Positions 1 through 6,210 of a stretch of DNA of 6,497 nt are shown here, one piece after another. Made by a program: the position numbers and the translations under genes. The stretch comes from Microcaldota archaeon. Lineage in GTDB: Archaea > Micrarchaeota > Micrarchaeia > Anstonellales > Anstonellaceae. The DNA lies in contig JAHFEN010000041.1 of the NCBI GenBank assembly GCA_023248455.1, forward strand, positions 1 through 6,497, in the 5' to 3' direction. Within the stretch, counting starts at the first letter, position 1. Each line of letters starts with the position of its first letter. The notes under the pieces are model-generated. The model worked only from the letters and a program-made list of their open reading frames with translations, was not told where the DNA came from and did not search any database.

Positions 1-969
1 AGGGCCGAGTGGAACCATGTTGGCAAAGTCTTGGCATCCCATGATGCAACTGCCGAGCACGCTGCGGCAGTCCTGAAAGCGGTGGATGCTGCAAAAATAA
101 GGAAGAGGAAGCTCCGGGTCTGCCTTGATTTCGGCAACGGCACCTCGGCGCTTTCGCGGCTTGTATTCGAGTCGCTTGGCTGCGAAGCGATTGCGCTCAA
201 CGAGAAAATTGACGGCTCTTTTCCCGGCAGGTTCTCAGAGCCTTCTGAAGCCAATGTGCAGGCATTGCTGAAAAGCGTGCGCGAAAAGTCAGCTGATTTC
301 GGAGTGGCGTGGGACGGCGACTCGGACCGAGTGGTGTTCGTGGACGAAAAGGGCAGCTGGATAGTGGGCGACAAGGGGTTTGCCATATCAGCCCTGCAGG
401 CTTGCAAAGAAGCAAAGGGGCAGAAAGAGAAGTATGTTGTGACTACGGTGGCGACCAGCAGGTGCGTGGAGGATGCCTGTACCGCTCTTGGAGCAAAGAC
501 CATTTACACGAAAGTGGGCGCCCCTTACTTGTCGGAAAAGATGGTGGAGCTTTCTGGAAAAGCTGTTTCAGGAGGGGAAGAGGTTGGCGGCATAATCTGG
601 CCTGCCTTCTCGCTTGCCAAAGACGGAATCTACGCTGCTGCAAAAATCTGCGAAATGGCATGCAGCAGGAAGCTTTCCGAGCTTGTTGCCGAGCTTCCGG
701 TTTACTACAACTCAAAATACAAGCCAGAAGCAGTTGGCAAAGCAAAGGAAATTGGGCTTTCTGCTGCCAAGAAGCATGCCGAAGAAATGGGAGGGAAGCT
801 GACGCTCACAGACGGCGTGCGGGTGGATTTGGAGGATAGCTGGGCGATTGTGAGGGCGTCTGGAACGGAGAATGCCATGCGCATATTTGCCGAGGCAAAA
901 ACGCAGAAGAAAGCTGAGGCGCTGATGAAGGAATTTAAAGAGGTAGTGGAACAAGCAGTGCAGCATTAG
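1..969 (+). CDS. Phosphohexomutase, 3' part (phosphomannomutase / phosphoglucosamine mutase family)
   Basis: The frame is open to the left edge, so this is the C-terminal 322 residues of a protein whose family is usually about 440-460 long. The TTG at 31 is not the real start, because homologous-looking sequence continues upstream of it. Counting from base 1, I see the metal-binding loop DGDSDR (105-110, family DGD[AG]DR), the sugar-binding loop GEEVGG (192-197) and the phosphate-binding loop RASGTEN (285-291) in the C-terminal domain. The catalytic phosphoserine loop (TASHNP type) lies outside the window. Enzymes of this family move phosphate between C6 and C1 of mannose, glucose or glucosamine in the cytoplasm, feeding GDP- or UDP-sugar synthesis. 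The GEExGG form resembles archaeal members, but the position usually Asn or Ser is Val here, so I do not assign the substrate. The TAG stop is immediately followed by the ATG at 970, which suggests co-transcription with wecB. Confidence 0.92.
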   Translation, partial: RAEWNHVGKVLASHDATAEHAAAVLKAVDAAKIRKRKLRVCLDFGNGTSALSRLVFESLGCEAIALNEKIDGSFPGRFSEPSEANVQALLKSVREKSADFGVAWDGDSDRVVFVDEKGSWIVGDKGFAISALQACKEAKGQKEKYVVTTVATSRCVEDACTALGAKTIYTKVGAPYLSEKMVELSGKAVSGGEEVGGIIWPAFSLAKDGIYAAAKICEMACSRKLSELVAELPVYYNSKYKPEAVGKAKEIGLSAAKKHAEEMGGKLTLTDGVRVDLEDSWAIVRASGTENAMRIFAEAKTQKKAEALMKEFKEVVEQAVQH

Positions 970-978
970 ATGGTTCCC

Positions 979-2112
979 ATGAAAATAATCCACGCATTCG
1001 GAAGCAGGGCCTGCGCCATAAAGATGGCGCCGCTTATCAAGGAAGGCATCCGCAGGAAACACAAGAACATTGTGGTGTGGAGCGGGCAGCATTACGATGA
1101 CAACCTTTACCGCGACCTTTTTGACGACCTTGAAATCCCCAGGCCTGACTACGACATAGAAGCAAGGGGAAGCTCGCCCCAGATAGGCGCGAAAATACTT
1201 GTCGAATTCGAGAAAATATGCAAAAAGGAGCAGCCAGACATAGTCCTCACGCACGGCGACACATATACTGCCATGTTCTTTTCCCAGGCTGCGGCGCTTT
1301 CCCTGGTCCCGGTAGGGCACGTGGAAGCCGGGCTTCGCACTTATTCCTGGGAGCCTTTCCCTGAGCAGATTTGCACCAAGACCTCTGATGCCTGCTCTGC
1401 GCTATTCTTTGCAGCAACCGAGAAGAACCGCAAGGATCTCCTGTCCGAGCACGTTCCGCAAGACAGGATATTTGTGGTGGGCAACAGCGTGGTGGACGCT
1501 GCGATGCAGCATGCAAAGCTTGCGAAAAGCAAAAGCCGCATCACCAGCCGCTTCAAGATCAGGCATCCGTTCGTGTTCTGGTCCTGCCACAGGAAGGAGA
1601 ATATCCTGTCTGAAGATCGCATGCGCGGGATATTTGATTCGCTCCTTGAGATGAAGGATGTGAACTTCTTCTGCTCGGTGCTGCCTTCCACGCAAATAGC
1701 AGCAGAGAAATACGGCTATGCAGACAGGCTAAGGGGCGCAAAGCACATAACCTGGGAGCCCTGCCTGCCGAAATACACTGATGCCCTGCGCCTCATGATG
1801 GAATCCGACCTGATCCTTACTGACTCAGGAGGGATGCAGGAGGAGGCTTGCGCGCTCCATATACCCTGCCTTACGCTCCGCTATGTGACTGACAGGCCAG
1901 AATCCGTTTCAGCTGGCGCAAACAGGTGCGTGGGCTGCGATAAGGGCAGCATAGTAAAGGAAACAATGGGCATCCTAAAAGACAAAACCGCTTCCCAGAA
2001 AATGCGCGCTGCCAAAAACCCCTACGGGAACGGGAAAACCTCGCAGCTAATATTTGACATAATCGAGAAATTCGAGGGAAAAATGGAAAGGTGGGAGAGT
2101 AAAGTAAGGTAG
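979..2112 (+). CDS. wecB: UDP-N-acetylglucosamine 2-epimerase (non-hydrolysing)
   Basis: This is a cytoplasmic GT-B-fold enzyme that interconverts UDP-GlcNAc and UDP-ManNAc, the usual route to ManNAc or ManNAcA in surface glycans. From ATG 979 the protein has 377 residues, normal for the family. The residues align almost position for position with E. coli WecB: R10 and K15 in the N-terminal loop, D94 in HGDT (Asp95), E116 in HVEAGLR (Glu117), E129 in FPEQ (Glu131) and H204 in CHRKEN (His213). Also present are TDSGGMQEEA (281-290), RPESV near 306-310 and NPYGNGKTS (347-355). An ATG at 970 directly after the mutase stop would add MVP. I prefer 979 because it gives the MKIIHAFG start that fits the family, and neither has a clear Shine-Dalgarno. 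Oddities are GSRAC in place of GTRPE, CTK in place of the NRR-like stretch after FPE, and VLPST in place of the usual HPNP-like motif. The catalytic residues are retained, so activity is likely. Confidence 0.92.
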   Translation: MKIIHAFGSRACAIKMAPLIKEGIRRKHKNIVVWSGQHYDDNLYRDLFDDLEIPRPDYDIEARGSSPQIGAKILVEFEKICKKEQPDIVLTHGDTYTAMFFSQAAALSLVPVGHVEAGLRTYSWEPFPEQICTKTSDACSALFFAATEKNRKDLLSEHVPQDRIFVVGNSVVDAAMQHAKLAKSKSRITSRFKIRHPFVFWSCHRKENILSEDRMRGIFDSLLEMKDVNFFCSVLPSTQIAAEKYGYADRLRGAKHITWEPCLPKYTDALRLMMESDLILTDSGGMQEEACALHIPCLTLRYVTDRPESVSAGANRCVGCDKGSIVKETMGILKDKTASQKMRAAKNPYGNGKTSQLIFDIIEKFEGKMERWESKVR

Positions 2113-2115
2113 TTC

Positions 2116-2149
2116 CCAAAACATGGGAAGCCCGCCCGTGGCGTTTTGG
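2116..2149 (+). terminator. Hairpin downstream of wecB, possible transcript 3' end
   Basis: CCAAAA (2116-2121) pairs with TTTTGG (2144-2149). Stacked inside it, CATGGG (2122-2127) pairs with CCCGTG (2135-2140) with one G-U pair, leaving a 3-nt bulge (2141-2143) and a 7-nt loop. An overlapping alternative hairpin pairs TTCCCA (2113-2118) with TGGGAA (2124-2129). No T-run follows directly; a run of eight T lies at 2189-2196, about 40 nt on. Archaeal termination relies mainly on U-rich tracts, so the hairpin may instead be an RNA-stabilising 3' end or a regulatory structure. Confidence 0.4.
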
Positions 2150-2182
2150 CTCATTTTCAGCACCTGTGGTAATCTGTAAAAA

Positions 2183-2190
2183 TTTATATT
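2183..2190 (+). promoter_or_regulatory. TATA-like box for the ACT-domain regulator gene
   Basis: TTTATATT sits in an A/T-rich stretch preceded by AAAAA, which resembles an archaeal BRE/TATA arrangement. With the usual spacing from box to start site, transcription would begin near 2212-2215, leaving a leader of about 20 nt before the ATG at 2232, or almost none before the TTG at 2220. The 107 nt gap after wecB and the absence of a Shine-Dalgarno support an independent, short-leader transcript. This rests on motif and position only. Confidence 0.5.
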
Positions 2191-2231
2191 TTTTTTGCCA
2201 TGAACATTCATAATCACTATTGCACAAAACC

Positions 2232-2735
2232 ATGCATATGCTGCGCTATATCGAGGAGCAGTTCGCAGGGCAGAGGGCAAAGCTGCGCGTGGTAACTGAA
2301 ATGCTGAAGCTGGGCCTGAGAGTGGATGAGCGAGGCTTCCTTTACTGCGGGAGCATTGAGCTTGCGCCCGCCAAGGTGGCAAGGGCCCTTTCCGTTGACA
2401 GGCGGGTGGTGATTGAGACTATGAAAGAGATTGCTTCGGACAAGGAGCTTTTCCAGGTATTTTCCGGCCTGGTGCCGATTGCCAATGTCGCAGGATCTGC
2501 TAGGCTCTTCGGGCACGACGTGATTGAAATAGAGGCCGACCCAGATTCCCTCGGGGTGGTGGCAAAGGTGGCCGGCGTACTTGCAAGGCACAACGTGAAA
2601 ATACGCCAGATAATAGCCGATGACCCCGAGCTTTACCCAGAACCCAGGATGCACGTGGTGGTCGAGGGCAAGCTGCCGCAACGAGCTGCATATGGCCTGA
2701 GAAAGCTTAGGCTCAAAGCTATATCGTTTAAATGA
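2232..2735 (+). CDS. ACT-domain regulator of amino acid metabolism type (COG2061-like)
   Basis: This 167-residue soluble protein has the two-part layout of the archaeal COG2061 family. The N-terminal helical region contains a helix-turn-helix-like segment at about residues 45-65 (PAKVARALSVDRRVVIETM). The C-terminal ACT domain runs from about 96 to 167, beginning VIEIEADPDSLGVVAKVAGV and including the family's IRQIIADDPEL segment and a final strand. ACT domains typically bind amino acids and change oligomeric state, so it is probably a ligand-responsive DNA-binding protein, though no ligand can be read from sequence. Starts are possible at TTG 2220, ATG 2232 or ATG 2238; I chose 2232 because ATG is the commoner codon, and none has a Shine-Dalgarno. 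Its TGA overlaps a possible ATG at 2732 of the next frame. Its place among nucleotide-sugar genes is unexpected and might mean it controls some of them, but that is inference. Confidence 0.85.
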   Translation: MHMLRYIEEQFAGQRAKLRVVTEMLKLGLRVDERGFLYCGSIELAPAKVARALSVDRRVVIETMKEIASDKELFQVFSGLVPIANVAGSARLFGHDVIEIEADPDSLGVVAKVAGVLARHNVKIRQIIADDPELYPEPRMHVVVEGKLPQRAAYGLRKLRLKAISFK

Positions 2736-2738
2736 GTT

Positions 2739-2757
2739 CCCCATTGAATAGATGGGG
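2739..2757 (+). promoter_or_regulatory. Small hairpin between regulator stop and nucleotidyltransferase start
   Basis: CCCCAT (2739-2744) is a perfect 6-bp inverted repeat of ATGGGG (2752-2757) across a 7-nt loop, and TTTT follows (2758-2761). The 3' arm ends 7 nt before the preferred ATG at 2765, where a ribosome-binding site would be. The hairpin could mask a weak GGGG Shine-Dalgarno or act as a minor terminator, or it could be chance. Confidence 0.35.
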
Positions 2758-2764
2758 TTTTCGC

Positions 2765-3472
2765 ATGGTAAAGGCAATCGTGCTTTGCGGAGGGAAGGGA
2801 ACGCGCCTGCGCCCCTACACCTACACCATCCCCAAGCCCATGCTGCCCCTTGGCAAAAAGCCGATACTCGAATACGTGCTTGCCAGCCTCAAGAGGGCAG
2901 GAATCACTGAAATCTACCTTACAGTCGGCTACCTGCACGAGCAGATCGAGAAATACTTCGGCGACGGGAGCAAATTCGGGCTCAAGCTGCATTACTCGGT
3001 TGAAACTGCCGAGCTTGGAACAGCGGGATCGTGCATTCCCCTCATGGGCAGGCTTGATGAGACGTTCGTTGTCATGATGGGGGACCACCTCTCCAACACC
3101 GAGGTTACAAAGATAATCGAGTTCCACAAAAAGCACGGGGGGATAGCCACCATAGCACTCAACAGGAAAGGCGTGCCCCTGGAGTACGGGGTGGCGGACA
3201 TGGAAGGGGACAGCATTGTGCGCTTCAGAGAAAAGCCCATTGTGGAAAACCTCATCAACACAGGAGTCTACGTTTTCGAGCCAGAGATATTCGAGTTCAT
3301 CAAGCCTCATGAGGACTTCGCCTCGGATGTCTTCCCGCGCCTGCTGGAGCAGAAGAAGAAAATCACGGGTTACGTTTTCTCGGACTACTGGCTGGACATC
3401 GGCAGGACGACTGACTACGAGCACATCAATCAGTTCATCTCGGTAATCGATTTGGCAAAGGGTATGGACTGA
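2765..3472 (+). CDS. Sugar-1-phosphate nucleotidyltransferase (NDP-sugar pyrophosphorylase)
   Basis: This cytoplasmic enzyme joins an NTP to a sugar 1-phosphate, giving an NDP-sugar and pyrophosphate. From ATG 2765 it has 235 residues, the length of the short single-domain type without a left-handed beta-helix tail. Motifs run in family order: GGKGTRLRP (9-17) for nucleotide binding, PKPMLPL (23-29), ELGTAG (83-88), the metal site GDHL (106-109, D107), EYGV (140-143), EKP (156-158), NTGVY (165-169) and YWLDIG (208-213, D211). Substrates cannot be fixed: mannose-1-P guanylyltransferase, glucose-1-P thymidylyl- or uridylyltransferase and heptose-1-P guanylyltransferase all look alike at this level. 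An ATG at 2732 would add 11 residues (MSSPLNRWGFR) that do not fit the family start and lie over a hairpin, so I reject it. The mutase two genes upstream could supply its sugar 1-phosphate. The gene follows the regulator by 29 nt and may be on the same transcript. Confidence 0.9.
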   Translation: MVKAIVLCGGKGTRLRPYTYTIPKPMLPLGKKPILEYVLASLKRAGITEIYLTVGYLHEQIEKYFGDGSKFGLKLHYSVETAELGTAGSCIPLMGRLDETFVVMMGDHLSNTEVTKIIEFHKKHGGIATIALNRKGVPLEYGVADMEGDSIVRFREKPIVENLINTGVYVFEPEIFEFIKPHEDFASDVFPRLLEQKKKITGYVFSDYWLDIGRTTDYEHINQFISVIDLAKGMD

Positions 3473-3480
3473 CCATATAC

Positions 3481-3488
3481 TTTATAAC
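3481..3488 (+). promoter_or_regulatory. TATA-like box for the AT-rich orphan gene
   Basis: TTTATAAC begins 8 nt after the nucleotidyltransferase stop, inside the A/T-rich stretch 3473-3515. A second candidate, CTTATACC, lies at 3491-3498. A start site about 25 nt downstream would give a leader of roughly 50-60 nt before the gene at 3569. The call is based on motif and position only. Confidence 0.4.
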
Positions 3489-3552
3489 AACTTATACCAC
3501 AAAAACAATTAGATTTGGGTATTGGAAGAACTAAACAGCCAAGCCTTTTCTA

Positions 3553-3557
3553 AGGTG
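3553..3557 (+). promoter_or_regulatory. Shine-Dalgarno candidate for the orphan gene
   Basis: AGGTG matches the archaeal anti-Shine-Dalgarno (CACCT). It lies 8 nt before a TTG at 3566 and 11 nt before the ATG at 3569, in the same frame. The spacing slightly favours TTG and the codon favours ATG. The start is therefore uncertain by one residue only. An in-frame TAA at 3551 rules out anything further upstream. Confidence 0.45.
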
Positions 3558-3568
3558 TTAATGTATTG

Positions 3569-4255
3569 ATGCCGAGGCACTCGCAATATCTTAGGCAAAC
3601 TGATGTGAAAAGGCTTTTGATTGAAAAGAAAACCAGAGTATTAAGACCTGCGGATTGTATCCTTGTCCCAGCTTCTTCATTCAGGAGATATAAAGAGATA
3701 GCATGGAGGAACTTGAAAAAACCAAGAAGCACAGTTGAAGAAGCAAACCATGAATATCTGTTGGAGTCTGGCTGGAAATCTAGTATTGATCCAAATCGCA
3801 CATCATTCACAATTAATTTTGAAGGCCACTGGTTGACAGATATAGATGCAGCCGGAAAGAAATATGGAAAAAAAATTATCGTGAGAACTGATAGAGGCTT
3901 TTTCACCTCTTTATCTGACACTTATTTCGGTTCAATCCAAGTATTGAATTTTGCATTAATGGCACCGCGGCTTTTCAACCACTACGTAAGAAACAGAACC
4001 AGGCTGACTGAAGAACTGCTTGATACACCCGATATCAGATATGAAGTAAAAGCTGACATGCAATTTTACACCCGCGAATTTACGGGTAATAAAAACAATG
4101 GCGGCTTTTTGTATATTTTGAGCCTTACTTACCCGGAAGGCAGCATCAATCCAAAGACAGTGGGCCTCATTTATGCGGAATGCCCAGGCGCGATTGGCGA
4201 AGCTGTTCTGCTCAGTCCAAAAGGCGGATCCGTTGACTTTTTCATGGACAAGTAA
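3569..4255 (+). CDS. Unrecognised AT-rich protein, 228 residues
   Basis: I do not recognise a family. The predicted product is soluble, with no signal peptide and no convincing membrane segment. Residues 1-53 are strongly basic (about 15 Lys/Arg), which could suit nucleic-acid binding. The middle (75-120) looks like mixed alpha/beta sequence with FEGHW and TDRGFF. The C-terminal third (160-228) alternates short hydrophobic strands (GGFLYILSLTYPEG, TVGLIYAE, GEAVLLSP). Composition sets it apart: by hand count bases 3601-4200 hold 243 G+C of 600 (about 40%), against roughly 55-58% in two 60-base samples of the gene before it. It uses AGA and AAA far more than its neighbours. It has its own possible promoter and Shine-Dalgarno and lies where two gene blocks converge. 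Coding status is supported by the long uninterrupted frame and the start signals. Horizontal acquisition is an inference from composition, and no function is proposed. Confidence 0.75.
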   Translation: MPRHSQYLRQTDVKRLLIEKKTRVLRPADCILVPASSFRRYKEIAWRNLKKPRSTVEEANHEYLLESGWKSSIDPNRTSFTINFEGHWLTDIDAAGKKYGKKIIVRTDRGFFTSLSDTYFGSIQVLNFALMAPRLFNHYVRNRTRLTEELLDTPDIRYEVKADMQFYTREFTGNKNNGGFLYILSLTYPEGSINPKTVGLIYAECPGAIGEAVLLSPKGGSVDFFMDK

Positions 4256-4310
4256 CTCTTATTTGTAAAGAAATACGCCCCGACCTGGATTCGGAAAAAT
4301 CAGTGGTGGC

Positions 4311-5204
4311 TCATCTTCCGGCAACTATCTCCTTCAGCCCCCCCTCAAGCGAAACTTTCGGATAGTAGCCTATTTTCCTTTTGGCAAGGGAAATGTCCGC
4401 GCAGCTCCTTTTTATCTCGCCCTTCAGCCCGGATAGGAATTTCGGGTTCGAAGTCTTGCCAGAAAGCGAGCACATTTTCTCAAGCAGGTCCAGTATGGGC
4501 GTTTCCTTTCCTGAGCCGATGTTAAGGGGCGTGTCGCAGCCGCCCGACTCAAGCGCGAGCGAAAACGCATTCGCAACGTCATCCACGTGCACAAAGTCGC
4601 GCGTCTGTTCCCCATCGCCGTAAATTATGGGCTGCTTGCCTTCTGAAATCGCCTCGCAGAATTTCTTTATAACACCGGAGTACGGCGAGAGCGGGTTCTG
4701 CCCCCTGCCATAGACATTGAACATGCGAAGCACGGTGTTTTTCATGCCATAGAGCCTGCTGTAAAGGAGCACGAATCTTTCGGCAGCAAGCTTGGAAGCG
4801 CCATATGGGGAGAGTGGGTCGGTCTTGTGCTCTTCAGTAACAGGGATTTCCTCTGGGTTCCCATAGACTGCGGCTGATGATGCGAATGCAACTTTTGGGA
4901 CATTTGCCCTTCGCGCAGCCTCAAGGACATTGAGGGTCCCGCCTGCATTCACCTGGAAATCCGAAAACGGGTCGGCAACCGAAGCCTGAACGTCAATTAG
5001 TGCCGCGAGGTGCACGATTGCATCTGCCCCGACAAACAGTTTCTGCAGGCGCAGCGGGTCAAGCACAGAAACCCGCACAAACTCGGCTTTTGTGCCCATG
5101 GGAGGTGGGGCTATGTCGAAAATGCGCACCTGCTTGCCTTGCTCTGAAAGAAAATTGCACAAGTGATGGCCAATGAAACCAGAGCCGCCAGTTATGACAA
5201 TCAT
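4311..5204 (-). CDS. NAD-dependent nucleotide-sugar epimerase/dehydratase (extended SDR, GalE-like)
   Basis: This 297-residue cytoplasmic enzyme belongs to the extended short-chain dehydrogenase family, which epimerises or dehydrates UDP- or dTDP-sugars using bound NAD. From ATG 5204 the order is: NAD loop TGGSGFIG (5-12), D30 at the end of the second strand (favouring NAD over NADP), HLAA (65-68), catalytic S110 in SSAAVYG, Y134 and K138 in SPYGASK, then the sugar-binding half with FNVYGRGQN (162-170), YGDGEQTRDFVHVDD (195-209) and LNIGSG (227-232). UDP-glucose or UDP-GlcNAc 4-epimerase is the likeliest activity, but related dehydratases share all these motifs. The frame extends upstream to 5267, inside the preceding gene. 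ATG 5204 is preferred because it gives the standard MIVITGG start and has GGTGAT 7 nt upstream. It is 22 nt downstream of the GlcNAc-1-phosphate transferase and probably in the same operon. Confidence 0.9.
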   Translation of the reverse strand: MIVITGGSGFIGHHLCNFLSEQGKQVRIFDIAPPPMGTKAEFVRVSVLDPLRLQKLFVGADAIVHLAALIDVQASVADPFSDFQVNAGGTLNVLEAARRANVPKVAFASSAAVYGNPEEIPVTEEHKTDPLSPYGASKLAAERFVLLYSRLYGMKNTVLRMFNVYGRGQNPLSPYSGVIKKFCEAISEGKQPIIYGDGEQTRDFVHVDDVANAFSLALESGGCDTPLNIGSGKETPILDLLEKMCSLSGKTSNPKFLSGLKGEIKRSCADISLAKRKIGYYPKVSLEGGLKEIVAGR

Positions 5205-5211
5205 GGCAAAC

Positions 5212-5217
5212 ATCACC
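5212..5217 (-). promoter_or_regulatory. Shine-Dalgarno that decides the epimerase start
   Basis: On the minus strand GGTGAT is a six-base match to the archaeal anti-Shine-Dalgarno, with 7 nt between it and ATG 5204. A second in-frame ATG at 5213 overlaps the motif itself, so 5204 is the better start. Confidence 0.7.
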
Positions 5218-5226
5218 CGAAAAATT

Positions 5227-6210
5227 CTAAAGAACCCTCCCGTACAGTAAAATCGCAAGCAACGCACATAAGCCTTCCGCAGCGATGAACGTCAAGACAA
5301 GCTTCTGCTCGGAAATGCCACCTGAGAGCTTCATCACGAGCTGCGCCAGGCCGCGCACGCGGCTTTCAAGCGTGTAGAGCTTGCCCGCGCGAAGAGAACC
5401 CCACCATTTTGTGCTCGGGAAGCGGTTGTATGCCTTGATGAAGAAGTCGAGAACGTAAGGGATCACAAGTATGGCGCCTGCGGATTCCAGGTTGCCGATA
5501 ATCACCGCAGCTGCGAGCGCAGCGCCGATTGTGAGGTTGCCTATGTCTCCTGTGAATACCTTGGCTGGATACCAGTTGAAGCGCAGGAACGCAAGCAAGG
5601 CGCCCAGCATGGCAGCTGAAATCATGGCCATTTCAATTGAGCCGTTTGCAAAGGCGAGGAGCAGCGTGGTGGCAAACATCACCGAGCCCATGCCTGCTTC
5701 CATTCCGTTGAAGCCAGCGAGCATGTTGGTGAGGTTGGATGAAACCGTGACTCCCAGGGGTATGAGTAGGAATATGTAGAAAAACCCGAAGTCAAACTGT
5801 CCTATGAACGGGATATGAATGAGCGTGCTGCCTGCAGCGCTTACCGCAACCAGGGGAAGCGCTGCTGCCATGGGAACCAGTGCCTTGATCGCCTGGCGCA
5901 TGGAGAACAGGTCATCGTAGGTGCCTATGACAGATATTATCATTATTGTCAGCATGGCCGCCAGCATTTCAATGAGCCTGAACGGATAGCCGAAAAAAGT
6001 CTGGAGGGCGATTGCAATGAGAAGCGAGCCGATTGCGCCCATCACTATGCCCAGGCCGCCCATCTCCGCAACCTCCTGGGCGCCCGGCTTATTGACGTCC
6101 CTTCCGGTCATGGAGGCTGCTGAAAATTTCCTGATGAGAATGGGCATGGCAACAAACGTGATGGCAAGCGACGAGAGGAAGATTGCAGCCACGAACGGCA
6201 GGTCAACCAT
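5227..6210 (-). CDS. UDP-GlcNAc:dolichyl-phosphate GlcNAc-1-phosphate transferase (MraY/WecA/Alg7 superfamily, AglH-like)
   Basis: This 327-residue integral membrane enzyme transfers a sugar 1-phosphate from a UDP-sugar to a polyprenyl (in archaea dolichyl) phosphate, the first step of lipid-linked glycan assembly at the cytoplasmic face. I count about nine or ten hydrophobic segments, for example around 4-26, 50-72, 80-96, 108-126, 141-160, 174-190, 192-208, 226-248 and 304-323. Superfamily motifs are present in order: GRDVNKPG with EMGG (37-52), the aspartate pair in GTYDD (96-100), NMLAGFNGMEAG (162-173) and PAKVFTGDIGN (215-225, D222). A basic cytoplasmic loop at 255-285 precedes the last segment. 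UDP-GlcNAc is the likely donor, by analogy with Alg7 and methanogen AglH and given wecB nearby, but this is inferred. The ATG follows the previous TAA with no gap, and GGTGA sits 5 nt upstream within the end of that gene, so translation is probably coupled. Confidence 0.9.
   Translation of the reverse strand: MVDLPFVAAIFLSSLAITFVAMPILIRKFSAASMTGRDVNKPGAQEVAEMGGLGIVMGAIGSLLIAIALQTFFGYPFRLIEMLAAMLTIMIISVIGTYDDLFSMRQAIKALVPMAAALPLVAVSAAGSTLIHIPFIGQFDFGFFYIFLLIPLGVTVSSNLTNMLAGFNGMEAGMGSVMFATTLLLAFANGSIEMAMISAAMLGALLAFLRFNWYPAKVFTGDIGNLTIGAALAAAVIIGNLESAGAILVIPYVLDFFIKAYNRFPSTKWWGSLRAGKLYTLESRVRGLAQLVMKLSGGISEQKLVLTFIAAEGLCALLAILLYGRVL

Noticed and set aside
712..1320. 202-codon open frame on the minus strand
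   Set aside because: It runs antisense across the end of the mutase and the start of wecB, both strongly supported, and its translation has no recognisable motif.
2234..2241. GCATATGC palindrome over the regulator start codons
   Set aside because: An 8-bp palindrome lying in the coding start has no supporting partner or promoter position; likely chance.
2732..2764. ATG 2732 overlapping the regulator stop as start of the nucleotidyltransferase
   Set aside because: The extra 11 residues do not resemble the family N-terminus, and the family start is reproduced from ATG 2765.
2217..2777. 186-codon open frame on the minus strand opposite the ACT regulator
   Set aside because: The plus strand encodes a clear COG2061-like protein; the antisense product is unsupported.
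2633..3424. 263-codon open frame on the minus strand opposite the nucleotidyltransferase
   Set aside because: The plus-strand frame carries a full ordered set of family motifs; the antisense translation shows no recognisable domain and is an expected by-product of this base composition.
3561..3569. Two-codon minimal upstream frame (ATG TAT TGA) overlapping the orphan gene ATG
   Set aside because: The Shine-Dalgarno is only 3 nt away, too close to serve it, and such a short arrangement arises easily by chance.
4280..4294. CCGA/TCGG inverted repeat in the convergent gap
   Set aside because: A 4-bp stem with a 7-nt loop is too weak to call; on either strand it does not precede a T-run in the way a hairpin terminator would.
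5205..5267. Longer N-terminus for the SDR epimerase (21 extra residues)
   Set aside because: It would overlap the transferase gene by about 40 nt and precede the standard MIVITGG start; GGTGAT with 7-nt spacing supports ATG 5204.
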